DNA of 64,000 nt, from NCBI GenBank assembly GCA_030549205.1, contig JAUKTV010000007.1:1-64000 (forward strand), read 5' to 3'. This stretch comes from Apiosordaria backusii (lineage: Eukaryota; Ascomycota; Sordariomycetes; Sordariales; Lasiosphaeriaceae). Positions within the stretch are counted from its first letter, which is position 1. Each line of letters opens with the position of its first letter. Positions 20,801-31,342 of the stretch are shown here, in pieces. The position numbers and the translations under genes were made by a program. The notes under the pieces are model-generated. The model made no database searches and was not told the DNA's origin. It saw only the letters and a program-made list of their open reading frames with translations.

Positions 20801-21262
20801 TCTCGTAGTGCTGGAAACTTAGCTGCCAACTTACTTCGTCCGCTGGAAAATTTCAAGTTGAAGCTGATTCCTGCATCTATCCAGACGTGCCTCCAACTCA
20901 TCTCTTTGGCTCTTCTTTATGAAGTTCCTTAGCGCGATGCCAAGAACATGTCTCCTTGAGCCCAGTTTTTTGACTTTCAGAGAGCCCAGTAAGCGGAGGA
21001 GCTCCTCTGATAGACGCTGGCACTCATCGACGAGCTTGATCAACCGTATTTCATCTGGTGTTGAATCACCAGTGAGATGGGTTTGCTTGACATTGGCGGC
21101 AATTGCTTGGAAACTAATGGCAAGAGTTTCGGCGTTGACATTGGTTGCAGTCGTCCCAGTGGTGGACCCTTTCACCTCGCGAGCAGCAGCCACAATCTTG
21201 AAACCGAAATCGATGAAGGCGGCGATGTTGGCGACCAAGCTGATGGATGTGAGGGGATCCAT
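17870..21262 (-). CDS. STAND protein: HeLo-like N-terminus plus NACHT NTPase
   Basis: I join two exons, 21262-20835 and 20765-17870, into 1107 residues. They share a reading frame but are separated by in-frame TAA codons. A 69-base intron with GTAAGT donor, TTGAC branch and GTAG acceptor removes them in phase. The N-terminus (MDPLTSISLVANIAAFIDFG) resembles the helical HeLo-like domain of fungal STAND receptors. The NACHT domain has Walker A GKPGSGKS at about 294-301 and Walker B FVLIIDGLDE at about 406-415. The C-terminal 500 residues show no ankyrin, WD or TPR repeats that I can see. Such proteins are intracellular receptors in heterokaryon incompatibility and xenorecognition. HeLo-type domains act on membranes during regulated cell death. 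The gene is divergent from a beta-lactamase-like hydrolase gene. Confidence 0.85.
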
Positions 21263-21982
21263 CTTGCCTCAGTCGAGGTGAGAGTTCACACAGCGCGAAT
21301 ATTGCCGATCTGGTCGCTTGGCCAGGGCATCGAGGTCGTCGTGAAGAGAGTGGTGGAGAAGCATAACTGCATGATTGAGGCACAATTGGTTGGTTACATT
21401 ATCAGGCAGAAACCGTAACCAACCCCACCTTCAGGTGTTGGCCTCGAAGTGTTCCTTCCCTAGACTAGGTAAAAGCTGTATGGTGCATGATGAGTGTGGC
21501 ACAGCAGCCTGTGTTCGTCCGACCGTTGAGGAACTCGACAGGCATTGCCCATATGTTGATTCGGAATCTGAGTTTCTCTTAGTAGCCACCACACACCCAC
21601 CTACTAAACAGGGCAGATACCAAGATTATTATTACCTATAGACGAAGAGTGAAGCCTTGGCGTGAACTTGCAGCTTGCAGTAGATGGCTCGGCTTCCTCG
21701 CATTGCTCGGAATTGGATTACCCCGGTGAGTCAACGGCGAGTAACGATTCATGCCAGCTCTAACAAAGAATCTCAACCAAGCAGGATGGCCTCCAATCAG
21801 GGGCTACCAGCGAATAAACTCGGATTAATAACCCCGCTACCTTTTTCATAAATAGGGGCAACCAGTGTGCAGTCAACTCACCTCAAACCACCAACAGTTT
21901 ATTCCCGGCCGCAGACACATGAATCCCTCACCACCGTTCCATTCACTTCCACCTTTAACCCATCACTATAGCCTTAACAACA
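21263..21982. promoter_or_regulatory. Divergent promoter region, STAND gene and hydrolase gene
   Basis: 720 bases separate the two outward-facing start codons. The hydrolase side carries a CA/CT-rich leader (caactcacctcaaaccaccaac near 21875). No binding motif stands out, and frames in the gap are short. Confidence 0.4.
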
Positions 21983-23209
21983 ATGGCTAACGAAACAATT
22001 GAGCCTGCCTTTGAAGTCGCCATCTCCAACTCCAAAATCAACGGCGTCATCATCTGCGCAACCAACACCTATGGCACCTTCACCTACAACCACACCACCG
22101 GCACCCGCACCCTTCCTTCCGGAGAGTCTCTTGCCCACGAACTAAACGACATCCTCTACCTCGCCTCCGGCACCAAACTCATCGCTACCATTGCCGCCCT
22201 GCAGGCCATCGACGATTGCCATCTCTCACTCGACTCCCCCGAGACCATCTCCCAATTCGCCCCGGAACTCCTCAACAAACCGATCTTGTCTTCGGACGGC
22301 GAAACCTTAACCCCCTCCACTAACCCTATCACCCTCCGCCAGTTGCTATCCCACACCTCAGGCCTAGCCTACCACTTCCTCCTCCCATATCTCTCCTCCT
22401 GGCGCGATAAGAACGAAGTCCCTCTGCAACCGGGCCACCGACGTCCCGTAGAAAAAGCATTTGCCTACCCTCTCATCTTCAACCCCGGAACATCCTGGTC
22501 CTACGGCCCCAATCTCGACTGGGCAGGCCGTATCCTCGAGCGCGCTACAAACACCACCCTCGGTCAGCACGTTCAGGAGCGTATCTGTAAGCCGTTAGCT
22601 ATCCCACCCCAGGATGCCCAGTTCTTCCCAGTCAAAGGTGATGAACCAAGGTCCAGGATGGTAGACCTTAACCCTTCTGACCCAGAGGGGTTAGGGTTGG
22701 CTGTCGTGGGCGGGACAATGGACATGAATAAACGGAGTGACGGTGATTTTGGCGGACATGGGTTGTTCATGACTGCTGAGGGGTACATCAAAGTCTTGCA
22801 GTCGTTGCTTGCGAATGATGGGAAGCTGTTGAAGAAGGAGACGGTCGAGGAGATGTTTAGCAATCAGATTGCTCCTGCGGCGGAGGAGAATGCAAATGCG
22901 GTTTTTGATGGTCCCACTGGGGCTTTCTATCGGGTGGGAACGGAGGGGATTAAAGCAGGACATGGACTTGGAGGGTTATTGACTTTGGAGGGTGTTGATG
23001 GCTGGTATGGGGAGAAGACACTTACTTGGGGCGGCGGGTTGTCGTTTGCTTGGTTCATTGATCGGGCCAATGGGCTGTGTGGACTATGTGCGATACAGCC
23101 GTCAATGCCGGTGGATATGCAGACTTTGACGGATTTGAAGAATACCTTCCGGCATGATATCTATCGGAAGTATGAGGCGTGGAAAAAGGAAGGGCAGGAG
23201 AAACTTTAG
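21983..23209 (+). CDS. Class C beta-lactamase-related serine hydrolase
   Basis: A single exon encodes 408 residues without a signal peptide. The penicillin-binding/class C beta-lactamase signatures are present: SxxK as Ser62-Gly-Thr-Lys65, YxN as Tyr174-Gly-Pro-Asn177, and an HGLGG motif near residue 325 in place of the K[ST]G triad. The family includes esterases and transesterases such as LovD and EstB, plus carboxypeptidase-like enzymes. Fungal members are usually cytosolic acyl hydrolases of unknown substrate rather than antibiotic-degrading enzymes. It is divergently transcribed from the STAND gene, so shared control is possible but unproved. Confidence 0.88.
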   Translation: MANETIEPAFEVAISNSKINGVIICATNTYGTFTYNHTTGTRTLPSGESLAHELNDILYLASGTKLIATIAALQAIDDCHLSLDSPETISQFAPELLNKPILSSDGETLTPSTNPITLRQLLSHTSGLAYHFLLPYLSSWRDKNEVPLQPGHRRPVEKAFAYPLIFNPGTSWSYGPNLDWAGRILERATNTTLGQHVQERICKPLAIPPQDAQFFPVKGDEPRSRMVDLNPSDPEGLGLAVVGGTMDMNKRSDGDFGGHGLFMTAEGYIKVLQSLLANDGKLLKKETVEEMFSNQIAPAAEENANAVFDGPTGAFYRVGTEGIKAGHGLGGLLTLEGVDGWYGEKTLTWGGGLSFAWFIDRANGLCGLCAIQPSMPVDMQTLTDLKNTFRHDIYRKYEAWKKEGQEKL

Positions 23210-23712
23210 GTGCGCTTGAGATCAAAATCGTCGGAATCTCATGCCCGCGGCAACACCACTTACGGATGTTACTACTCGCCGTTAACCAAAAAAAGTAGAC
23301 AATGCAAAATATGAACCTGAATTCCATATACTTCAATATTGAACAAGAAGCATAACGCTTTACCGCGCGTCCGCCCTTCCCCTTGCGGCATGGTCTGAAG
23401 TTGGTTACGCGTGCAATGACGCCCAACAACTACCTAGGCTCCAACCCCGCAAATTTCTTCTCTCCGGCTGACCCACAAAGGTTCAACTTTCATCAAAGCA
23501 TGCCCAGCATCACCGCTCACGTTGTTTCTCCGTTTGATCGACTTTGTCCCCGACCACACCTGAAAAGACTGGCAGGATGAGTGTTTCTCCATCTGGTGCA
23601 CGAAGCGGATGCCAATGCCGAACAGCAGTGTTTGAGGGCAACGAACCGAAACGTCCAGCTGAGCCACGATGTCTGTCTTCCCCTGGAAAGACCAAGCGCA
23701 GTGACTGACAGC
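23210..23712. other. Gap before the broken NB-ARC gene
   Basis: About 500 bases with no convincing coding frame. The reading frame of the following pseudogene is open back to 23581 but has no ATG before 23713. A decayed N-terminal domain could lie here; I cannot identify one. Confidence 0.35.
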
Positions 23713-26700
23713 ATGGTTTATCCAGTCATTGTCCCCTATTCGAGAAACACCAAGTTTGTGGGTCGAAGATCGATCCTCAGTCGCCTTCCTTTCCTAGAGA
23801 ACGCCTCCAATGAGGCCGACGACGATGACGCACCAAGAAAAAAGTCAGTCCTGGATGAATTTCATCACGATGATAGCACTATTACCACCCATAGGAGAGT
23901 TGCGCTGTTTGGCCTTGCTGGAATGGGGTGAGTAATATTAAGCCTGTCTCGCACCACGTCAAGCCTGGTTTTGGGTGCCAAAATTGGGACTGACACAACG
24001 ATGAATAGAAAAACACAAATAGCGATAGAGTATGCCCACCTCGTCCACGAAATTCAACCAGACGTTTCCGTATATTGGGTTGATATCAGTGACCGGCTAT
24101 TATTTGTCGACCCGTTCAGCCCAATTGCTGAAGCCTGCGATATACCTGGGTACAAAACCAATCGCTGTTCGGGGTGGATCTATCGGTGGCTCGAAGACCC
24201 GAGCAACGGTCCCTGGGTCACGATCATCAACAATGCCGATTCCAGCGATACCAATCGATCGATATCAGATCTTTCCAAGTTTGTGAGGGCCCTTCCGCGT
24301 TGCTCACATCGGTCGATTATCTTCACCACTAGGAGTAAGAGTATGGCTTCGAAACTTCTGGAAGGCGACTCTCCTGTTCTTCAGCTTCATGTTGGCCCAT
24401 TGAGGACGTAGGAGTCAGTGGAGCTCCTCCGAACCCATCTTAGTACGGATATCGCAGAAGCGAGCGAGCCTTGGCTAGAGTCGGTCTGTCATCAGCTCGG
24501 TGGCATGCCCCTGTCAATTGTTCAGACTGCGTCCTTTGCAAACGAAAACAAAATTCATTCTGGGGTTTTGTTAGAGTGGTGGAAGACAGACAGGAGCACG
24601 ATGATTGGTTGGCCGAACCACGAGATCGATCATTACGGTACGGCCTGCGCCCTGTCAAGATGGCAATACATTTGTCAGGTCAAGAAGAAGTGCTCGTTGG
24701 CTCTCGATCTTATCTGGCTGATGAGTTTCTTTTGCACGAAACCGATAACAATGACACCGTTGCTGGCATATCTATTTTATCGGGACTATCGCGCGGCTCA
24801 ATCTCAACCAAAGAATTCGCTAGGAAATATCAAGTGTTTACTCAACATTCGGAAGAAACTGTGGAAGACCGCTGAACCATCAACGGATACTGCTCATGGT
24901 TTCCTCTCCTTCGACGACGAGTTTGCCAACAGGTCACCTTACTGGGACACTCCATACAAGTCACAACTGCAAGAGGCTTTGGGAATTCTCAATGACTTTT
25001 GTCTTTTAGAGACCGACAACGCTGGGTCATTCAGGATGTATTGGCAGGTTCAGCTCGCAATCCAACAAATGTTGCAAGGATACCAGCATGTGCAGTACCC
25101 GCGTGGGAACCCTCCCCGATGCCGGAACATGCAATGATGTGTGTGGCAGCGGCATTTCCCGACGTATCAACGCTTTCAGAAAGCAACAACGCCTTGGACC
25201 ATGGTGACTGCGAGTACTTACAGCATCACGGCGAAAGCCTCGAAAGGACAGTGATAGCATTGCTACCGAAGAGTCTCGATGGGAAACTCGCACGAGCCAG
25301 CTTCAGTTACAGATATGGGCTATACTGTTTCACTTATGGGCTGGCGAGCTCTTGTCAATCATGGGACAGGGTGGAAGCACTGCTTCGCAGCTCAGCCGAA
25401 ATTTACACAGAGATATTGGGCGAGAAGCACCCTCGTACCCTGAAAAGCCGACACCAACTCATCCTTGTCCAAATCGAAAACCAAAAGGATGTCGCTGCCC
25501 GCACCGACCTGGACAAGATTCTGATCTTGTTTGTACTCAGTCAAAAGCATTTCCCGCTGCTGTCTGGGCCGACATGATGTGGGGCGATAGGATCATGCTC
25601 AACACTACACACCATCACTACGAAAGCTGGGTGGTGGCTGCAAGAGAGTTCTTTCTAGCTCTCAAGGAACTCAGTCGACTGCATGGACACGACAGCGTGC
25701 ATGTTCTCAGAATTCTGCAGCGACTCGTGGTGTTTTATAGGCTATGGGTCCAGTCTGGAGACATCGACGCGACTCGGCCAGTTTGGGAAGCGTTTCAAGC
25801 CATCGACAGATTCGGCATCATATCCGACAGTCAGTCCTTCAAAGTAGCTCGTGGAATACCCGCTATTGAAGCTGTGAGGGAATTCGGCAGGAGCGTATAT
25901 TACGCTGAAGCAAATGGCGTGACGATCACTCAGGCTCCCCCAAGAGAGCACCACACTGTCCTGGACGAATGGGAACGGCTAGCGCAAAATGTGTTTGATC
26001 AATATAAAATGCATTCCGGCGAACGACATCCAGATACCCTCCGGAGCTTGTCCGAACTGGCAACCGCCAAGGGCTGTCAAGGTGGGCAAGGGCAAGTTGA
26101 AAATGCCCTCCGGCTAGCGGAGACTGTTTATCGCCTGCATTTCAAGGTGTTGGGGGAGAGTCATCGCGATACGCTAGAGACAAAACGCATCTGCGGGGAG
26201 CTGCTTCTCAAAGCCGGACGCCCCATTGAAGCAGTGAAGCTACTCAAAGAATGTTACGACACCTTGCTGGTCTCCTGGAAGGAGACATCAAAACGTACCC
26301 TTGAGTGCGCATATTCACTAGCAGAGGCATATCACGCCGTTGGGCGGTTTGGCCGGTCACAAGAGGCTGACGACCTAATGGAGCAAATGATTAAGGTCAG
26401 GGAAGCAGAGTTCAAGGCAAAGAATGACTGGAAACCTCAGAGCTTGTGCTATGCTTTGGAGCTGACTGCAGTGCTGCAGAGGAAAGAAGGCCAGTTCAGC
26501 AAAGCTGTCGAGACATACAAGCGGATTTTCGCACTGAATAAGTATGCTGATCCTTCATACTGCGATGGGGTGGAGATGATGCACGAGTGCAAAGTCAAGA
26601 TCCGGCACTCCATAGCGGTTTGCTACTTTCAAGGTGGAAACTGGGAAGAGGCAGAGAAGTGGGGTCTGGAAGTGCTGGAACAGAGAAGGAAGGGGGAGGT

Positions 26701-27031
26701 GGAAAGAACCTTTTATGGTGTGAATCATGTGAATACGCTTTGGAGTTTGTTTTTGGTGGCGTTGGCGCGTTGGAATTTGGGTCGGCGTGAGGAGGCAAAG
26801 GGTATGCTTGAGGAGTGCTGGAATGGGGCAGAAGCAAGATTGGGAATAGAGCATGAGCTGTCGAAGCAGGTGTTGGAGTGGTGGAAGTATGCGCAGAGAA
26901 GTATGGAGCAAGACGAGAAAGATGGGCAGCGGTCGAAACAGGACACTCCGGAGCCAGAGCAGGAAGGAGAAATGCCGCCCCCTCCTTATGTGGAGTTCCC
27001 ATGTCGGAGACGAGCTTATCGGAGGTCATAA
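23713..27031 (+). pseudogene. Broken NB-ARC-TPR STAND receptor gene
   Basis: The parts in order are a KFVGRRSILSRL-type entry motif near 23753, and a P-loop split by a good intron (about 23928-24009, GTGAGT...TAG) that restores GMGKTQIA. NB-ARC motifs follow, including WVTIINNAD and SIIFTTRSK, then a winged-helix region, a conserved AAAFP segment and a long TPR array (about 25600-26890) with repeated ERHPDTLRSL- and ESHRDTLETK-like units. Three lesions interrupt it: an in-frame TAG at 24409-24411 inside NB-ARC, a frame change between about 25080 and 25110, and another between about 25540 and 25600. I found no introns that repair these. Intact relatives act as non-self sensors. The final TPR frame is open for about 480 codons, so a truncated product is conceivable. 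Confidence 0.75.
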
Positions 27032-27230
27032 GTGAGCTTTTTCAAACAGGCTGTTAGTATGGAAACATGGATGACACTGAAACAAAGCTTGAATGCAAGA
27101 AATTCGACACGCTCTGTTAATCTCTAGATACATCTCGCAAGGCTGTAATTTCCTACTTCAATCACCATCGATAAGACATAGGTAATCTTACATACCTTAC
27201 CAGTAACCACAAAGCCTTGTCATTACGGTC

Positions 27231-28490
27231 TTATATAATCCTGTCAGGTTCAGCCGCAAGTCTTGGAAAGTGATCAACACGCCTCCACAAAAGCCTCTCC
27301 AACGGGGCTGGGTCTCGACCTAACCACGCATCAGGGTCAACTTCATCTTCCATACGGTTCCCAGCACCTTCAGCTCTTTTCCCAAGCTCTGCCCTGCAAT
27401 AGGGGCAAGTGAGGTCCTTTCTCAACCAGGTAGCAAGGCACTCTTTGTGAAATTCACCGTGAGAGCAGACCTTGATCTTGGCCTCCTCCTCACCTGGTGC
27501 GAAGTCCTCAAAGCAAATGATACACCTCAGATTCTCATCAGAGGCGACCTTCCTTATGTCTAGGTCGTTAATGGCAGCTTGCTGCGGGGATAATTTCCTT
27601 GTTTTGTGTCCATCCGGAGCGTCAGGATCATCGGTACTGTTGGGTGTGGCGGCGCCAGTGGGGTGCTCGTCTGTTTGCCTAAGGATGCTAGGCAATTCCT
27701 CCGGCCGGACGTCTGTTGGCGCAGGGATGAGCTCCTCCATGGTTAGGAAGATGTCTCCGCCTACTCGGTAAAGGATGTAGAAGAGCATAGTCTCCTGCCA
27801 AGTGTAGAAGTTGGGGAAACCACCGAGGGCTTCGACGACGGTGGAATGTTGGAGGCCGAAGCGCAAGCGCTCCCTATCTGGTGGGTGTAGATCATAAAGG
27901 GCCTGGAGGCGTGGGCATATGACTGGTGCGGTGGCACGGAGAGTTGTGGATTCCTGCCCAGGCCTCAAGTAACGGTCGGCAAATCTGGGCATCAAACTTC
28001 TAACGCTCTCCCCAATATTCCTGTCGCGGCTGGAGAAGGAACTTTCGACGCCGGTGAGAGGACCTTCGGCGATTATCATGTGGAACATGAGGTAGGGGGT
28101 GTCATCGTCGATCCGTTCAATGGTGAGGTTGAGCTGGAACGAGGACGTTACCTCGGGAAGGTCCGAGTCTGAACCGAAGCCACCAAAGAATTCTTCTTCG
28201 TGATGGTCGTCAGACCAATGTACTCCGTTGTCTGAGTCGGAGTCGTCGTAGTCGTAGTCGGAATACCAGTAGTCATCCTCATTCCTGATGTACATATCTC
28301 CAGATCGCATCCAGACATCATCTTCACTTTCCGAAAACGCCCGCTCGCGCTCTTCGGCCGGGGCGGGTGCAGCCGCCAGAGGGCCGTCCGCACGCGAGGA
28401 GGTCAAGTCCACATCGCTGGCCCCCAAGCGCGAGGACGGGGCGGCGCGCTCCTCAGTACGTGAGCGAGAGCCGTCCAGTGTGTTCGACAT
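27231..28490 (-). CDS. RING-H2 finger protein, probable E3 ubiquitin ligase
   Basis: A single exon encodes about 419 residues starting at the ATG at 28490. The frame is open farther upstream but only from a GTG. The N-terminal half is acidic and low-complexity, with Asp/Ser/Tyr runs around residues 60-110. A predicted folded middle region (about 115-300) has no name I can give. The RING-H2 domain lies at about residues 345-395: CIICFEDF, then VCSHGEFHKECLATWL, then CPYC, giving the ligand order C-C-C-H-H-C-C-C. Such proteins recruit an E2 enzyme and transfer ubiquitin. No transmembrane segment is evident, so it is likely soluble. The substrate is unknown. Confidence 0.85.
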   Translation of the reverse strand: MSNTLDGSRSRTEERAAPSSRLGASDVDLTSSRADGPLAAAPAPAEERERAFSESEDDVWMRSGDMYIRNEDDYWYSDYDYDDSDSDNGVHWSDDHHEEEFFGGFGSDSDLPEVTSSFQLNLTIERIDDDTPYLMFHMIIAEGPLTGVESSFSSRDRNIGESVRSLMPRFADRYLRPGQESTTLRATAPVICPRLQALYDLHPPDRERLRFGLQHSTVVEALGGFPNFYTWQETMLFYILYRVGGDIFLTMEELIPAPTDVRPEELPSILRQTDEHPTGAATPNSTDDPDAPDGHKTRKLSPQQAAINDLDIRKVASDENLRCIICFEDFAPGEEEAKIKVCSHGEFHKECLATWLRKDLTCPYCRAELGKRAEGAGNRMEDEVDPDAWLGRDPAPLERLLWRRVDHFPRLAAEPDRII

Positions 28491-29166
28491 TGTCGTGCTT
28501 TGTCGTTTGGAAGAGATGTCTTTTTTTTGGTACGGGTTGCTTGTGATTGAGGTCTGGTTGACTTTGACTTGATCCTTGGACACGATGTTGCAAGGGTGAG
28601 GTAAAAGAGGGAAAAGAAGAGACAGATTTCGAGTGCTTGGTCAGACTTTATACTTGAAGAAATCAAGCTCGGGTGAAAAGCTTTTGCAAAGCCTGTGCGC
28701 CATGTCCAAAAGCTTCAAGTTGAGATTTATACTTTTCTACAGGCTTATCAGGCTGTGAAATATTGTTATCTTACAAGGTTTGGCGTTTTCAAATATCATC
28801 CTTTGGTGCGAGGTCAAGGGCAGCAGCACCTTAAATCGAACCTTATACCGGTGTGAAATGTTAGCTTTGAGATGACATATTGGTGTGGATCTTGAGCTAG
28901 GTAAACGTTTCTTAAACTCTTGCACAGTTGAGAACCTGGAAGATTCGGTGCCAAATCCAATAGTGGGTTGGAAAAAGCGTCAGCCTCAATATGCACACTT
29001 GCAAGAACCCCATTTGGTATCAGTGCTTCTGGCCCATCAAGGGCAGACGCACAAGCGAATCTATTCCGAGATCTATCTGAGAAATCGTAAACTGCCCCCC
29101 CTCCAGTCAGTCCAGCAAGCATAAAATCACCAACTCTCAGCCCTCGATATTTCCATCGTCTTTATT
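28491..29166. other. Gap holding the RING promoter and first copy of a duplicated flank
   Basis: About 680 bases without a credible gene. Positions 29033-29076 resemble 30541-30584 (34 of 44 bases identical by hand count). Both lie about 135-145 bases beyond the stop codon of an Hce2 gene. Confidence 0.5.
29033..29076. repeat. Duplicated downstream flank of Hce2 gene, copy 1
   Basis: Begins CCCATCAAGGGCAGACGC. The partner at 30541 begins CCCATCAAGGGAAGATGC. The matching position relative to each Hce2 stop codon suggests the whole gene unit was duplicated in tandem. Confidence 0.55.
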
Positions 29167-29770
29167 TCAACGACCACCATTAGTGGGGCCGCCTCCAGGC
29201 CCGCCAGGTACCGTCTCTGGCTTCAAAGGGTTGTAAATCGTCCAACTAATCGTTGCATCAAAATATTCGCAGGCAAAATCACCCTGTGCCCCAAGCTTTT
29301 CCCCCTCACCATCTGAAGCGTGCTTAAACTTGGCGATAGAATCCCGCACCACACGCCGAACATCCTCAATGCCAAGCATCGAGACGGCCCAGTCAGGAGA
29401 GGTGTGGCAGCCGAAAGCACAAGTTGAGTAGTTGCCGATCACCCGCAGACCCTCGCCGACGATAGCCCTGAGAAAGACACAAATGTTAGACCCATGCATG
29501 GTTCATTGGGCCGCAAAAGCATAGTTGAACATACCAGTCCTGGTCACCCCTGCCCTGACCGTCAACGCCACCGCCACCGGCGTCAGGCACAAGGTTGTCG
29601 AGCATCTTTTGACAGTCATCGACAAGAGAGGCGCTGATATAATTCAGGTAGGTTGAAGGGCCGCAGTGAGTGGCGATGGGAGTGTGCTTGGTGCCAGGAG
29701 TGGCGGGTGCAGCCTGAACGTTGGCGGCCAGCAGACCGGCCAGGGCGATGGTAAGCTTTGAAAGCTGCAT
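29167..29770 (-). CDS. Secreted Hce2/Ecp2-type putative effector, tandem copy 1
   Basis: Exons 29770-29535 and 29467-29167 encode 178 residues, with a 67-base intron (GTATGT, CTAAC, CAG). A signal peptide covers about residues 1-20. The Hce2-like domain follows: HCGPSTYLN, a DCQKMLDNL helix, a Gly/Asp-rich loop, a YSTCAFG motif, then a helix and GDFACEYF with ISWTIY. The cysteine pattern agrees with Hce2 (PF14856), the family of the Cladosporium effector Ecp2. Some family members cause necrosis in plants and others are thought to act against microbes; no activity is shown here. The C-terminus adds a Gly/Pro tail. The intron position matches that of the neighbour at 30687. Confidence 0.8.
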
Positions 29771-30686
29771 TGTGACGTCGATGATGCAAAGGTTGATGTG
29801 TTGGTTGGTGAGTCTGATTGAGAACGATGAGCTGTGTAGCCAAGTCGCGGGGATGGTTATAGGTACCTTATATACCTACCTCTGGGGACTTCCAGATCGC
29901 CAACATAAACCGTGCTTCGATATCTGAGGGGAGCTGCGCTTCTCCCGCAAAAGGCTTCTTTGATCAAGGGGCTGTGCCAGCAAAGTGAGTTCATACCGTA
30001 TCGTTCGAGATCCAGCTTCTGGAATTCTCGGATGAAGGTGAAGTGTGGAGTACGGCCGTACCAAAAAGCTCACCGACATTTCAACACGGGGGGCCTTTGT
30101 GATGGATTGCTCCTTCTGCAAAGAACGAGCGGAGTTTCACGCAACTGTCGGATCCAACAAGAAGAAGACACTCTAGAGCAACTGGAGACCAGTTGTGCAC
30201 CTTCTTTATTCGAAATCGTTTTCGGTTTGGTTGAGCGATGTAAAGCTTACGCCTTGTTGTGGCCCAACTGACTGTCTGCTGCCAGACGTTAGATCGGATG
30301 CCTTCGGTAGCACATCTCGCAATGTATAGAGTACACCAAGCGGAGGCTTAGGGAGCTCTATCAGATAAAGCAAGCTATTGCAATGCTGTTGCAGTGGTTC
30401 GACGTTCGCATCACATCCACAGCTGTCGTTTTAAAAGTTCTCATGAAAGAGTTGTACCACGGTTAGGACAGCGGGTCACACAAGAACGAGGATATTGGTA
30501 GTATCGAGATTTCATAAAACTGTGGCTTCACTGATCTTAACCCATCAAGGGAAGATGCACTGGCCAATTTATTCAGAGTTTAGCCCATCAGAGCTGAAAC
30601 TAAAACCTTCCAGTCCTCAAGACCGCTCCCAAGACCTCTCAAAACCCTCCCCAACTACGGAAGTGCCACCAACCTCAAGGTTACAA
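29771..30686. other. Interval between the two tandem Hce2 genes
   Basis: About 915 bases containing the promoter of copy 1 and the downstream region of copy 2, including the duplicated flank at 30541. No other coding frame is convincing. Confidence 0.45.
30541..30584. repeat. Duplicated downstream flank of Hce2 gene, copy 2
   Basis: Partner of 29033-29076. The blocks CCCATCAAGGG, GCAC, TATTC and GAG are conserved at equal spacing. Confidence 0.55.
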
Positions 30687-31342
30687 TCAGTTAGCGGCCG
30701 AACCATATGTCACATCCTGAACCGACCAGTAGATTTGTTGAGCACCATCTGACTGGCAGTTGACCTCCCCATTGATCCAATCAACTCTCTCTACACCATC
30801 GAGATCTACACCCGAGTACTGGGTGATGGTGACATTTAGCATGTGGCGAATGTCGTCGATGCCAATCCATACGTGCGCCGTGTCAGATACGACTTTGGCG
30901 AAGAACGAGCAAGTGCCCGATATAGCAACCACAACGGCACCCAAGACTGGACTTCCCGAGAGAACCCTATGTAGTGGAGATGGTATTGTCAGTAATCTGA
31001 GTAATCAGGAATGTACGTCAGGTACATTAAGGCCTACCAGTCACTTTCCACCGTCACGTTGTTGGATCCGCCCTGGATGAGGTTGTCCAGCAGATACTGA
31101 CAGTCCTTGAGCAAGGGGTTGAAGTTGTTCATGCCATAACGATCCCAGTAGATCGATTCTTGGCAGTGAGTGGAGTTGTGAGGGCGTGTCTGTTCGGGGG
31201 AGAGGTTGGAAGTTTGATTGAGAATGTAGACATCTGGGGCGATCTCAATGTAACCGGTAGTGTTGAAACGAGTGTGGCCAGCACAGTGAACGGTTGCCGT
31301 CAATATGCCAATCATGGCTAGCGCAAGATTCAAGAGATACAT
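30687..31342 (-). CDS. Secreted Hce2-like protein, divergent tandem copy 2
   Basis: Exons 31342-31038 and 30966-30687 encode 194 residues, with a 71-base intron (GTAGGC donor, CTGAC branch, TAG acceptor) at the same place and phase as in copy 1. I start at the ATG at 31342, which gives a clear signal peptide (MYLLNLALAMIGILTATVHC). Several N-glycosylation sites (NTTG, NQTS, NSTH, NNVT) follow. Hce2-like landmarks are THCQESIYW, DCQYLLDNL, GTCSFF and a VNCQSD cysteine near the end. It is diverged from copy 1 and has a longer N-terminal segment. It may be an Hce2-derived effector under diversifying change; the family call rests on gene order, intron position and cysteine spacing. Confidence 0.7.

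Noticed and set aside
20795..20834. 24-base or 33-base intron joining the STAND exons
   Set aside because: Both keep frame but are too short for fungal splicing; the 69-base intron with a TTGAC branch and GTAG end is more credible.
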